DNA of 64,000 bases from Xiphophorus maculatus (Eukaryota; Chordata; Actinopteri; Cyprinodontiformes; Poeciliidae). Where the stretch lies: contig NC_036457.1 of the NCBI RefSeq assembly GCF_002775205.1, positions 12,624,996 to 12,688,995 of the forward strand. The letters run 5' to 3'. A program made the position numbers and the translations under genes. Shown in pieces: positions 1 through 11,707 of the stretch (within the stretch, counting starts at the first letter, position 1; the number at the start of each line of letters is the position of its first letter). The notes below the pieces were generated by a model. The model did not search any database. It was not told the DNA's origin and was given only the letters and a program-made list of their open reading frames with translations.

Positions 1-1815
1 ACTCTCTGTTTAAATTCAACATGATTATGTTTCCAAAGGTACAATTAAAAAAAACTCTTCTGGAACAGTTTATTTTGGACAGACTAAACAACAAACTTTT
101 AGCAGAATTGTACAGCACTATTTGATGAAAATCGGGGACGGCGTACAGATGTAAAAATAAAATAAATTAAAAAAAACCCCATACAAAGTGCTTGGCATTG
201 ACTCATTTGATAACCACAAGATTAATTGGGCAACTTAAAATTGTAATGTCTCCTGCATACTGAAGTATTCTAGATGGCCCATTAGCCGTATTCTAACTAA
301 GAGCTGTAGACAAGCAGGTAAAATTGATCAAAATGGATTCCTTCAACTAATTAAAGCAATAAATCTACCACAAAAGGCTTAAAAAAATTATTTAAAAATT
401 AACAAAATAAAGTCTGAGGGAGACAGAAATAGCGACAGAAATAGCTAAGAATTAAAAGCGCTGTGTGGTGTTAACCCAACTGCATTTAACAAGAGGTTCT
501 CCATGTTTTCTTTAGCATACTGGAAACTCCTCAACCGGTCTGAATATATGTAGTCGCTATGCCTTATGCTGCATATTATAAAAGTACAAAAACATGAGCA
601 AACATCCCTGGGTTGGAACAAATCCACATTTCTCTGTACAGTCCGAAGTCTGACTTCTCCCTTTGTCAACACAACATATTATTTTAACTTCCTTGGGAGT
701 TTATTCTGTGGTTACCAGGCCTCCTGTGGACTCTGGAGGTACACAGGATGTTTACCTTCTTTTCCCCTGAAGTAAAGTCTCAGTCCTGCTGACCTAGTTT
801 CAGCGAGGGAAGAATGAATGTAGAACTAACAAGTTGAGGAGGAGGATAAACAGACCCCTCTATATGAGATTACAGGATAGGCTGAGGTTAAAACGGATCA
901 GAAAGTTCTCTTCACTAAATAATAAAAATGAAAAGGATTTGTCTACAAAACACTGTTTTTATGTTTATGGTTATAAAAATAAAGACTTAATAGCAACTAA
1001 AACTACAGCAGTCCTTTACTGCTCTCATCTTTTTCACTCTGTTCTGCTCTTCTTTTTTTTTCTATCAAATTTCTGATGCTGTCACATCTTTGCTCAAACG
1101 TCTTTGCTTCTTTCATATGGTCAACTTAAGTATGATTTTTTTATCGGTTTTTTTTTTCCTTTCCTCCAGACCCCTTTTAATTATTATTTTTTTCTAGGAT
1201 TGCCAAAAAATGTCAGAAGGAAGGCAGGCTACAAAAGTATCTAATAATCAAGCGCGTGACGTTTATCTGTCACAGAAAAGCCATTCCATTTGGTGATTTT
1301 GATGTTTTCAGAGGAAAACATCAAATCCATAATCGGTTAATTTTTTATTATTGTATATCATATCTATTTGCATCAACATTTGATCTGTCTTTAAACAGAG
1401 TTTGTGTCTTTTTCTTACAAGTATTAATTTGTAAGTATCTCAATCTGCTTAAACCCCTTTGAAGCACATCAGTGTCCAAATTGAACCATTTATCTTCTCT
1501 TTTGGTGATTTTGTTTTCCCCTTAAAAATATGAGCTGTGGGATGTGCTGTGGTGGCGCAGGGGTTAAGCACAACCCACAAATGGAGGCCTTAGTCCTCGA
1601 TGTGACCGTCGCAGGTTCGATTCCCGGCCTGGCGACCTTTGCTGCATGTCTTCCCCTTCTCTCATTGCCCTCTTTCCTGTCAATTCACTATCAAATAAAG
1701 GCCACAAGAGCCAATTAATCCTTTAAAATAAAAAAATATGAGCTGTAATTGTTGTTGATGGTTTAAGTTGTTCTGTATGGTAAACTGTTATTCTTTTAAA
1801 AATGTCTTTCATCAG
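1..1815 (+). other. snx17: snx17 intron, partial (no exon found)
   Basis: This stretch lies upstream of the first visible snx17 exon and ends in a splice acceptor (AG at 1814-1815). I looked for the preceding SNX17 coding exons, which would encode the PX domain and the first FERM lobes, and saw none. Those exons must lie before the window. The interval is AT-rich and its short open frames show no recognisable protein. Its only clear content is a tRNA-derived SINE at 1539-1731. Confidence 0.65.
1539..1731 (+). mobile_element. tRNA-derived SINE (copy 1) with perfect 15-bp TSD
   Basis: The element begins with a tRNA-like head: an A-box-like TGGCGCAGGGG near 1553 and a B-box GGTTCGATTCC at 1614-1624. 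A unique body follows, ending in an A-rich tail after the motif aataaaggccac. It is flanked by a perfect 15-bp direct repeat, aaaaatatgagctgt, at 1524-1538 and 1732-1746. That is the target-site duplication expected from LINE-driven retroposition. It is the same family as the copy at 8967-9147, in the opposite orientation. The intact duplication suggests fairly recent insertion. Confidence 0.9.
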
Positions 1816-4800
1816 CTACTGGGATATGGCGTATGATGGTGATGTAATGGACAACAGAGTTGGATTGAATTTGCTTTACGCCCAGGTGAGAACCTTTATA
1901 AGTTTTCTGAATACGCTATTATTTTCTGCCCAGCTCCAAGCTTTGTTTGCAAAACACAGGGCTCCACCAGTGTCTGGAACAATGTCTGGATAAATATAAA
2001 AAAAAGAGCATAATGTCATAGGGAAAAAAAATGATTTCTTTCCAGACTTTACTCATTTCCTGCTGCCTGGATGACAAAATGTATCTTTCCTAAAATAAGT
2101 GTTCTTCTTTGTTGGTGTTGTATAAAAAATAAAACCGCACATAGTTACCATGATGTCTATATTTTTTTCCTTCATCAATCACTTTATAGCTTAAGTTTAT
2201 CTCTTTACTCAAAGGTGCTTTTGTTTTAGTGGCTAAGTGGGGCAGATGCGCTGTTACTCAAACACCTTAAAGTTTTGTGAATAGATCTTGGCTCATAGAA
2301 AAAAGCGAAAACCTTGTGAGCTCTAAGCCACAAACTCGTAAAAGACGTAAGGTGTTTTCTTAAAATGATGATTTCATCTATCTATACAGTCTGTCAGTCT
2401 GTTTAGCTACTTCCCTGCAGTCTGTTGGTTTTCGCATGTTCTGCAGTAATCAACATTGGTAGAGGTTTCTTGGAGAAAAAACATCAATAATTCAGGAAAT
2501 TTCAGTCTGCAAAAGTACGAAACTTTATCATGCAAATGTTCTTATTTTAGCACACAGAAAACAAACCTCGATAAGACCTGATTGTGTTTCCATCTAGCAT
2601 CTGTTGCTTTTTAATCTACTGCATGCCTGCCAGCTCCCAGAACCAAATGGAGGGGAAAAAAACGATTAAACAGTTTTGTCCTTGGGTTGAAAACTGCTTT
2701 TCTTCATCTACTGTGTCCCTTCATTTGCCAAGCTTGACATCAGCTTGACGTGCTGCAGAAGGTGCTTCTGTGTAGCACCTTGAAATCCTTGTGTTTTTGT
2801 TTTAACCTGTTTAGTCCAGAATACCTTTATGTATTGTAATAAACTCTTGTGCTGATTTACAATTTTAAGAAAGAAGTCAAGTTGACAAAGGTTTCTTTTG
2901 TATGTAAGAATTTGTTCATATTTTGTGGAGATTTTCCCACCTGAACAGTTCAGTTTACAATTCTTCCAGTGCGATAGTAAGGTCAGTCTGATTTATTCTG
3001 TTCAGTGGACTTTATCTTCCTCCTCTTGCTTCCCCAGACATTGTCTGACATCGAGCGAGGCTGGATTCTCGTCAACAAAGACCAGCAAAGGCAGCTAAAA
3101 TCACTGCAAGAGAAAGGCTCCAAGAAGGAAGTAAGGACTTCTGTTTAAATTATTTTTCACTGAAATGTCACCTGAGTCCAGCTGACACTCAAAAACGTTG
3201 TCCAACTGTAAATCTGTTGAGGACAAAACTGCCTCTGGTGGATGCTGGTTTGCATTTCACCCAGGTTTTCCCATTATTGAGTTATTTTGCCTATTTAATT
3301 GTTTCAATTTTTTTTTTGTTTGTTTGTTTTTCCTTAAGTTCATCCATCTTGGCCAGACCCTGAAATATTACGGCTACTTAAAGTTTGACCCATGCATCAC
3401 AGACTTTCCCGAGAAGGGCTGCCAAGTCATTGTCAGCGCCGGCAACAATGAGCTCAATTTCCATGTTAAGCTGCCCAATGAGCAGATGAAGGAGGGAAGC
3501 TTCAAGGTCACGCGCATGAGGTGCTGGCGAGTCACTTCGTCTGTAAGTGAAACCTGTGTTTGTGAAATCCACTGAGAACTTCTGGGTTTTTTTTTCTTTC
3601 TTTAATTTACATTTAGCAGCTGCTGCTTCTTTGAAGTGCCAAGTTTCATGATTAATTTTTTTTTTTCCCTTTTTTTATATTGAAATTTTGCAATTTAGGC
3701 AATCACAGCCAAATCGTAACTATCTTTTAAACTTCAGTCTCCCGTTTTTTTCTTCCTTCTTGTTCTTCTTTCCTTTTTTCCCCAAAATGCAACCTGACCT
3801 TTCTGGTTTTGAGGCCCACCAGGGGTTTGAGTCTGCAGATAAATCCTCCCTAGTCATGAAATCTTTTCTTCATCTTTGAAGAAAAACATGTGCACACCTG
3901 CATCCTGTTAAATATTGACTTTCTGTGCAGTCAAACTTCTCCATGGAAGCAATTTCTCATTCATGAAGAGTTATGAAGTGGTTAGTTTATTCCCCAAACC
4001 ACCTGATTTTGTTATGTCTAGACATTTGAGGAATCCTTTATGGTCTAAATATCTCTAGATAAACAGATCGATATTTCTAGATTTGGTATGGAAAATATCT
4101 TTCTTGGCTCCCTTCTTTGAGCCGTCAGTATTGACATTAGACGCAGAGGCAACATCACACCCTGTGTTTAAAAGAGAGCAGTTGCTTTAAAAGAGGATTT
4201 TTACTCGTTAAACAGACTCACTGATTACAGACATCCTAAACTGTTCTCTGTATCTTATTTAGCAGTAGGCACAATTAATTAGCAGTACTAACTGGGAACA
4301 GTGGTTTGTGTGTGTTCCCTGTAGCAGAACTCCTCAAATGGTGGGCTGCAGACAGAATCTGGATCTAAATAGGGGTCTTGTACAGAGTTTTCTGACGTTT
4401 TTTCTGTGCACAGAAGTAGAGATGAATGAGTGTGACACAAACACTGCAGATTACAGACGAAACTCTGCCTGACTGTCTCTAAAGAGAGAAGAACGGAGGA
4501 CCAGCTGAATGTTTTTATTCAGATGGAACCGAAACTAGCAAAGAATAAAATACTTTTTTTTGTTTGTTTTTGAGGCGTTGTACCAACAGTCACCTAAAAT
4601 TGGAGCACGTAAAAATATCAAAGGACCCAATTTGACAGATCCACCAGTTAATTGGCAATAACCAACTGGATGGTTCTGAGTCAATAACCAACTCAACAGG
4701 TGTTAGGACAGGCTGACAGCAGGGGCTTTGATTGTTGAGATTATTTGAAATGGAAAACATGGGGAAATAATTGTTTTTATACACTGACCTTAATAGAACT

Positions 4801-7253
4801 TGAGGACTTTTAGAGGATGTACATTCTTACTTTGAACAAGATTTCCAAAAGGTGGCCGGCATTTCTTTGATAGGGGTTAAAAGCTAAAAACTAGAGCAGC
4901 TATGCTGTAAAGCATCACACTAACTGAAGTAACAGGCTGAGTGATCAGCAGACATTCCTCCTCTGTGGAAACGATTCACCATTTCATTTTTAAATAGCTT
5001 CTTAGATCTGCATGCTTCCTCTTACCTCATTTACATTCACCTCACTGGTACTAAAATGGCTTTAGACTTTGAGTCTTCACTCAGTAATAACCTCCACATC
5101 AAAGAGTGTTGTTGTAGTTGCTATTTGTTAGCACCTTGATATTGTGCTTTTTGTGACCAAAAGAATCGATCAGATATCTGAGTTTCTTCATTTCAGGGGT
5201 TTCAGTTATAGCTGTAGTAAAAAATATTCTTTGATGACAAATAGTGCGCTAATAAAATCGTCGAAATTTCTACCTTTCTATTGCGCTGACAAAAATTGCC
5301 ACTGTTAATTCAGTCAACATTTGCAGATGCAGCACTGTATTCAAATGGGGATGGTTCACTTTTGTATTGCATCAATATGCAAGCAGTTGCGTATCAGAAA
5401 TGGTATTTAGATTTTGTAACGAATTTGCTCACGGATCTCGACACATGGCAGCACATAAAATTAAAAAGCCTCTTGGCCTGGTTGATTACAGACGGAGAGT
5501 CCCGACGCTGCCCAGCAGGGTGATTAATTCCTCCGCTCACTCTGAGAGGTCAAAGTCATTTTAATGAGCCCTTTCCTGTCTAACAAAATATCTCCAGCAT
5601 CTCATTTTGTGCATCACTGCAGCCACTTTTAATAGCTGAATGTCAGGTTACACGTAAACGCCGTGCGTGTTGGTGCATTTGTTTTTCCTTCTGGGTGTTG
5701 TGTTTTTGTGAGTCTGATTAGCATTCCTCAAGGAAATGCTCTTAGTGAGGAGCTCAGCTTCTTGAAGTGTTGATTTCAGGGATCTTTAGAAAAAGACAGT
5801 TTTGATTTCATTTGAAAAACGACATTGTAGATGAAAACATGTAGACAAGGTGTCTCAAGAGTAACTCTTGCATTCCAGGTTGTGCTTGTGTTCTGGATTG
5901 TATTTTTAACAAATAAACTCAAAATAAGATTGGGGTGTTCTGTTCTGTTCTTCTTTATTTTAACTGCAGCAAGTCCCTGTATCAAATGGTACGACTAATC
6001 CCTGCAACTCGACAAAATGTGAGGTGAAGCTGGAGCTCGCCTTTGAGTATCTAATGAGCAAGGATCGCCTCCAGTGGGTCACCATCACCAGCCAGCAGGT
6101 AGGTGGAGCCTGGTCAGCTCAATTCAAATTAAAAAATATTTTGTTGATCCCAAAGGGAAATTAAATGTTGTAACTCATAATAATTCAGATTCTTCAAAGA
6201 GTTATTGTAGATGGTGATGACTGTTGACAGGAAAGATCTCTTGTAGGAACTTTTGTGTTCTCGGCTCTCGCATAAAGAAATTGCTCAAAAGGCGAAGCCT
6301 GTGTGAGAAGCTGAACGATTTCTTCAATGCACAAAAGCTATTACTTTGGCATGTTAGCCTTGAGTTCCTGTAATTAGATATATTAGACTGAGTCATGACT
6401 CCCACTGCTGTACCTTTTTATATTTATTCTGTTAATAAAATTGGCTTTGTACTTGTGATTCCAGGCAATCATGATGAGCACTTGCCTTCAGTCTATGGTG
6501 GATGAGTTGATGGTGAAGAAGTCAGGTGGCAGTATAAAGAAGGTTTGCGTTAATAAAAATGCATAAATACATTTCACGTCCTCTCTGTTGTGTAAAATTA
6601 ATTTGGATTTATTTTCATTAAACTGCATTTACTATTGGGTTAATTATTTAGCATTAAATTATTTACTTAAATCATGTTTTTTCAATTGATGACTGTAAAT
6701 AATTTTGTATGATTATTTAAGCATCAAACATTTGAATTAGTAAATAATTTTCCAACATTAAATACATTTTCCTATAATTTTGAGTATTTTTTTCTCTCTT
6801 TTCTCTTTCCAGATGCTGAGAAGGCGACACAATGGCTCCATCCATCGGTCTGACAGTCAGCAAGCTGTGAAATCTCCCCCTCTACTGGTGAGTAATGGAA
6901 TAGCAGGCTGATTGTCTTTGATGATCGAGATGACGGGTGTAATAATTTTTCACTTTGACTTATTTTTTTGGGGTCACAGGACTCCCCTGATCCGAGCCGA
7001 GAACAAATTGTCAAGCTGTCAGTGAGTATTACTCTGCCCTCTTTCTGGTCTCTTGACATCAAACTAAAGAATGTTTGATTTATTTTTATCCCTTGAAGTT
7101 TCAACCGCTCATTTTTATTTTTTATTTTTTCAGACCAAGCTGAATTCGGTGTCTCTCAGAGGGATCAGCGCATCCAACTCTGCAAATGATATCAGCGGCG
7201 ACGACTTTCACGGCAACTACGCTTTCGAGGGAATTGGCGATGACGACCTGTAA
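1816..7253 (+). CDS. snx17: Sorting nexin 17, C-terminal 269 residues (5' part outside window)
   Basis: SNX17 is an endosomal cargo adaptor. Its PX domain binds PI3P and its FERM-like module binds NPxY/NxxY signals in receptors such as LDLR, LRP1 and beta1-integrin, sending them to Retriever-dependent recycling. Eight coding exons are visible: 1816-1885, 3038-3130, 3339-3542, 5970-6098, 6465-6542, 6813-6887, 6980-7021 and 7134-7253 (stop TAA 7251-7253). All have GT-AG borders. Joined, they stay in frame, with the first exon completing a split codon. They give the family-typical segments NRVGLNLLYAQ, SDIERGWILV, RMRCWRVTSS (F3 lobe, with the cargo-binding Trp), AFEYLMSKDRLQWVTIT and QSMVDELMVKKSGGS. 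The protein ends in FEGIGDDDL, very like the human tail that binds Retriever. The PX domain and the FERM start are missing because the window begins inside the gene. The identification is by recalled family similarity and is strong. Confidence 0.95.
3543..5969 (+). other. snx17: snx17 intron with no recognised element
   Basis: This is a 2.4-kb intron between the exon ending in RVTSS and the exon encoding the second half of the FERM F3 lobe. The donor is GTAAGT and the acceptor is a pyrimidine tract ending in TGCAG. I see scattered homopolymer runs and chance open frames under about 75 codons, but no repeat with clear ends and no conserved-looking exon. Confidence 0.6.
6118..6405 (-). repeat. 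Probable retroposon 3'-end fragment
   Basis: This piece of snx17 intron carries atcccaaagggaaatt at 6147-6162. Its exact reverse complement recurs at 16011-16026, and a one-mismatch version at 39539-39554. Such a motif near a short simple tail is common at the 3' ends of teleost LINE-type retroposons. The following ~200 bases look like the degraded adjacent 3' region. The element class (Rex1/CR1-like) and the outer boundary are inferences. Confidence 0.4.
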
Positions 7254-8945
7254 CGCGCAAATTGCCCTGCTTCCATTCTTCACTTCACCAGTAACGACTA
7301 AAGCAACAAAGATCACGAGCTGAACTGAGCCGAGCGATCCACACAAGGCATCCACGTCTGCAAGATTGTAGCTTCTTCCAAGAGAACTTGCTGCCTTAAA
7401 GCTCCCATTTACTCTTTCACCACCATTTGCTCTTTTAGACTCTAAAAGGCTCGCCCCGATTAGTTTTGTTATAATCATTCCATTAAGACTTTTTAAGTCA
7501 TATTGATTTTTACATGAGGAAAACCTTTCAAGTGGCTGCATGTTCCATCTCCAACCAGAGCCAAATGTTTGTTTGTTTGTTTGTTCGTGTAATGTGCAGA
7601 CCTGCCACTAGTGATTATATCCCAGAACAGGGGGGAAAAAAAAATATAGTGCTTGCAGTGATCCAGCAAATGTGTTAAAATATATCTCACAACTACAGAA
7701 AATCTAGACCAGCTGGTTCGCCATATAGATCAGTGTTTGGCTTTTCAAACCATGCTTCTAAAACGTTTCCTGCTACTCTTGTTCCAAGTTAGAAAAAAAA
7801 ATAAGTCCAGTTAGAAGAGGTGTCACTTCTCCTGCCTTCAGAAGCAGTCCGATGCCTTAACTTGTCACTCACCGTAGGTTGAGAGCAAACATTTCAAACA
7901 AGAAGAAACTTGATGGAAGGTCATTCGAATTGGTGGAGCTGCTTGCATTTGCCAAGCCCATCATTTTGCACAGTATTAAAAATAGTTGAGCTGAATTTTT
8001 GAGCTGAGGCTCGAGCGTGACGGTAAAAACATGAAAATCCATTTTCTTTTTTTTTTTTAAAGGGTTTTTAAGGTTTCTCATTAATGCCAAATTATAGTTT
8101 ACTAAAGCATTTTGCACAAAAATAAAAAAACAAATTATGATAATGTCACTTTTTATATTCTGTACTTGCAAGTAAGCATTCTGAATATGTACTAATATCT
8201 GTATCATTGCTTATTGTAATCAAATAGCTTAAATATAATCTAAGCTGTATGAAACAAAGCCTACATGGACCAACATTGATCATGTTTACATGATGTTTGG
8301 GGGACGTTTTGGTTTAAATCAAGTGTTTACAAATTTATCGTGATTTTTCTGTCTTGTTCTGTTCTGACAAATGATCCTGAGGGGAATGTTCTCTGAATTA
8401 TTGTGATTTGTTGGTTGTTTCAATCATGTTGAATGTTTTAATTAAAAAGAATGGTGCTTCGAAGTGGCTAATGTAATCAGAGTTGCTGTAATGAACAAAG
8501 TTTCTATGGCGTAGGCAACAGATTGAACATATCTCACTGTTTAAAAAAAACAAAACAACAAAGTATCATGTCGCCGCTGTTGTCTCGGTGAGTTATGAGG
8601 CCATTAAATGTAAATCAGTGCCAACGGATCAACAGCTTTACTCTTACTGGTAACTGGAATGACAAATGATGCAAATGTTTTCATCCTTTGGCTGCTTTCA
8701 TTCTTTTTACTCCCTCTGTTGTTTTATAGATAGGTCAATATCAACAAAGGTCATTTTTTTATTTTCTTCTTTTCCCGTCACTTCAGAGTTCACAGCGCTG
8801 CAAGATCCTGATTGTTGGTAAATGTGTACGTGCCAAATCTTAAAAGTGTTTTCTTTTTGTCATCAGCGTAATTTCAACATAAATGTCAAAATTCATGAAT
8901 AATCATCAGATGCTAAAATAAACTCAAAAGATTCGCTGACCGTGT
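7254..8945 (+). other. snx17: snx17 3'UTR
   Basis: No further open frame continues after the snx17 stop. The sequence is AT-rich and plausible as a long 3'UTR. The best cleavage signal is AATAAA at 8917-8922, followed by a GT-rich stretch (gtgtgacttg) about 20 bases on. Earlier AATAAA-like sequences near 8125 lack an equally good downstream element. The length is inferred. Confidence 0.55.
8917..8922 (+). terminator. snx17: snx17 poly(A) signal AATAAA
   Basis: A canonical hexamer lies about 1.66 kb after the stop codon, followed at a usual distance by a GT-rich element (8940-8955). A SINE is inserted just downstream, at 8967. Confidence 0.55.
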
Positions 8946-8966
8946 GACTTGTTTTACATCATTCTT

Positions 8967-9147
8967 TTTTGTCTGAAGAGTTTTGCGGCGCTAGTGGCTC
9001 ATATTTTTTCGACAGTAGGCAGGAGGGTGAGGAGGACATGCGGCAAGGGTCGTCGGGACCGGGAGTCGAACCCACGACATCCACGTCGAGGACTAAGGCC
9101 TCCAAGCGTGGGGCGTGCTATCCCCCTGCGCCACCACAGCACGCCCC
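8967..9147 (-). mobile_element. tRNA-derived SINE (copy 2) with perfect 16-bp TSD
   Basis: On the minus strand this reads as the same SINE family as 1539-1731: a tRNA-like head with a TGGCGCAGGGG A-box, and a B-box GGTTCGACTCC (plus-strand 9062-9072). A shared body and an A-rich tail follow (T-rich at the left end here). The perfect 16-bp duplication gttttacatcattctt flanks it at 8951-8966 and 9148-9163. It landed immediately beyond the inferred snx17 poly(A) site. Confidence 0.92.
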
Positions 9148-9248
9148 GTTTTACATCATTCTTACTTAGCAGTCATGCCAAAACTAGTGGAAAGAAACCA
9201 GTTCTTTGAACTATTCATTTTAGATTTTACCCTTGTGGTTCATACTTA

Positions 9249-9828
9249 AAACTGCAGTATGTAGCTTTAATAAACGTTTTTTTTAACATATTAAAACTCA
9301 CTATGTTAAAATATGAGAAAGATAATCTGAAAAAAATCAAGCTCCTCTGCCTAATCCCTGTGACCCTACTACCATCTGCAGACATATACTGTTCTGTTAG
9401 AAACAACCAATCAAAGACAGGTATATCAAAGACAGGTTTTGTGCTGTCAATCACCCTCCCCATTGCTCCCTGCTAGCCTTCATCTAGGTTCCCACACACA
9501 AGGTTCCCACAAGTCAGCAGGGATTGCACCAGCTAATTAGCACAGCCACCGATAACGGCGGGTAAACAGTTTTTCTGTAATGGTAAGTTGTTTCTCTGCC
9601 ATTAGCACATTCAGCAGCGTGTACATGAGCATTATTGCACACGCTAATGTACACACTGCTATACATTAGTGTAGGTCTGACAGGTTATTCTGACTGGGAA
9701 CGGTGCATTGGCTGATGAACTAGACTTTTTTTCAGTTTTTTTGTCACTTTTCGCTATCGCAACATGGTGACAGTTTTAATAAATATGTAAATAATATATA
9801 CACATTGTTTATAAAAGTGACAAACTGT
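9249..9828. mobile_element. Non-autonomous inverted-repeat DNA element, copy A (~580 bp)
   Basis: The two ends are imperfect inverted repeats over about 55 bases. The left end has ctgcagtatgtag followed by a T-rich tract and catattaaaactcactatg. The right end has catggtgacagttttaataaatatg (split here as catggtgacagttttaa and taaatatg), ending near gacaaactg. A related copy lies at 13691-14250. The internal part of both contains a variant of aaacaaccaatcaaagac, agcagcgtgtaca and atcaagctcctctg. No transposase frame is visible. Superfamily and exact ends are not determined. Confidence 0.6.
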
Positions 9829-11454
9829 GGCAATTAACCACCATTTAACCACTCACATGGAGAGTAGAGTTTTCAACGTTAGAATTTTTATTTTGAAAAA
9901 AAAAATATGTATCTTGCCTAATATGCATCTGTTCAGACATGCGGATTGTATTATTGAGATTATTTAGCCCATAAAAGCTGAAACAAGTTATAGTTGTGAT
10001 GGAAAAAAAACAGACAAATTTGATTGTGTGACCAAATGCTACGCTTCATGCAAAACAAAGACAGAAAAACAGACAATTAGCTCAATGTTTTACATCCAAC
10101 GATGCATATTCCAGGTATTTATTTCAAACTCCTCATTTAAGGCATTAACGACGTCGTAAAAACAGAAACGCCCACTTGCGGGAAATATAAATCCATGGGC
10201 TCATTGTGACATGTCGAGTTTGCAACCTGGAAATGTCTCCCTTGCATAAAATAGTCATCCACAAACACTTAACATTAAATCACAGTTCTTATTTTCCAAA
10301 CATGGCAGCTAAATGACACGGCACAGTCAAAGAAAAATGCACTTTAATGTGCATTACAGCCACATTAGAGAAATAAAACTATCACTTGTTCACATGCTTT
10401 CTATTTGATTAATCTCTTTTCAGGTTAAAAGAAAAAAAAATCTCACAGTAAATAGCAAACTAAATTAAAGCAGAGGTCTTCCGTTGAAAGACTGTCATCA
10501 ATGACATATGTTGCTAAGCTGTAAAAGTTACTGATATGTTAGGAGAAGAAATGAACCTGAAACATTGCAAATAAAACTAATCTCTAGGCTGCATCTAAAG
10601 TATTTAAATCAATGCTTCACCTGGCAATATACTGTGCTTTTTCTCAGTTTTATATATGCTAGTGGTTGTCTCCCCTTCTCTGGATTTTCTTTTCTTTTCT
10701 TTTATTTTACTTTTATGGTTGGCTCCTCTACATCAAGAGGATCCGGTTGAGGCGGCTTGGTGATCTGGTCAGCCTGCTTTCTCGAAAATAGCAGGTGGAT
10801 GGCTCCTGGTATCTATTGAACTATTTCACAGGGAAACCATTGGATAAAATAAGAACATATCAATCTGGATGTGAGATCAATTGTTGCCTGCAGCACAACT
10901 GTAGTCTTTTTCTGTCTATTGGCTCTCTGTCGATGCTAATGACCCGGTTTCACCAATGAGCTCTGCAAACAATGAGTACATCTAAACGATGCGGAGCGCT
11001 GGAACTACCATCTAAAGTGACAGCAAGTGAGCACAAAAGGAAGAGCAGAAAGCAGCATGTGGACAATTTAAAGCAAAAACGGAAAGCGTCTGAATTGAAT
11101 GCAAGAAGTACGCTGAGTATTGTGTGAACAAATGCTGATCAATTCCACAATTAGCTATACGCGTTTTAAGTCTTTAATTTATTGCTTTTGTTTCAAGTTG
11201 GCACTTTTTGATCAGCAGTAACGAAACAAATCGATATAAACGACACTGAGCAATTCGTTTTGCTATACGAGGAAACGCCCTGCTACAACAATCTAAAGGC
11301 TGGAATCTGAAATATGCACCTAAAGTAACAGAACAGCAAGTTTAACTTTATTTTGTCAAGAGCTAATCTAGTTATACTCAGAGGAACACGGAGCTTTATA
11401 GATGTCAGAATTATTGAGCTTCAATAAGCACGGTGTAAAAACTGCTTGTAGTAG
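9829..11454. other. Spacer between snx17 and znf513, possibly partly znf513 3'UTR
   Basis: AT-rich sequence with no supported exon. On the minus strand AATAAA-type signals occur (for example plus-strand tttatt near 11180 and 11345), so part of this may be the far 3'UTR of znf513. I see no tRNA and no complete mobile element here. Confidence 0.4.
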
Positions 11455-11490
11455 ATCTATCTATCTATCAATCAATCAATCAATCAATCA
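11455..11490. repeat. Tetranucleotide repeat (ATCT/ATCA)n
   Basis: A run of about nine tetranucleotide units, changing from ctat to caat units, sits directly against the target duplication of the MITE that follows. Confidence 0.85.
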
Positions 11491-11498
11491 ATCTAGAC

Positions 11499-11699
11499 CA
11501 GAGGTGCCCAAAGTCGGTCCTCGAGGGCCGGCATCCTGCACGTTTTAGTTCTCTCCCTGGTAGCACCAACAACCTTTTCAGCATGTCAGTGTTCTTAGAC
11601 CTTCTAATGAGCCATTATTTGATCCAGGTGCTTTAAACCAGGGAGAGAACTAAAGCATGCAGGATGCCGGCCCTTGAGTACCGACTCTGGGCACCCCTG
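11499..11699. mobile_element. hAT-like MITE, copy 1 (201 bp)
   Basis: A foldback element beginning CAGAGGTGCCCAAAGTCGG and ending in its near reverse complement, GGGCACCCCTG. Long internal arms also pair (ggccggcatcctgca versus tgcaggatgccggcc). Eight-base flanks atctagac (11491-11498) and acctagac (11700-11707) differ at one position, fitting the 8-bp target duplication of hAT elements. A close relative sits at 49174-49377. There is no coding capacity. Confidence 0.85.
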
Positions 11700-11707
11700 A
11701 CCTAGAC

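Noticed and set aside
1614..1624. Possible true tRNA gene
   Set aside because: A and B boxes are present, but the cloverleaf is degenerate and the unit continues into a SINE body with a poly(A)-like tail and a 15-bp target duplication.
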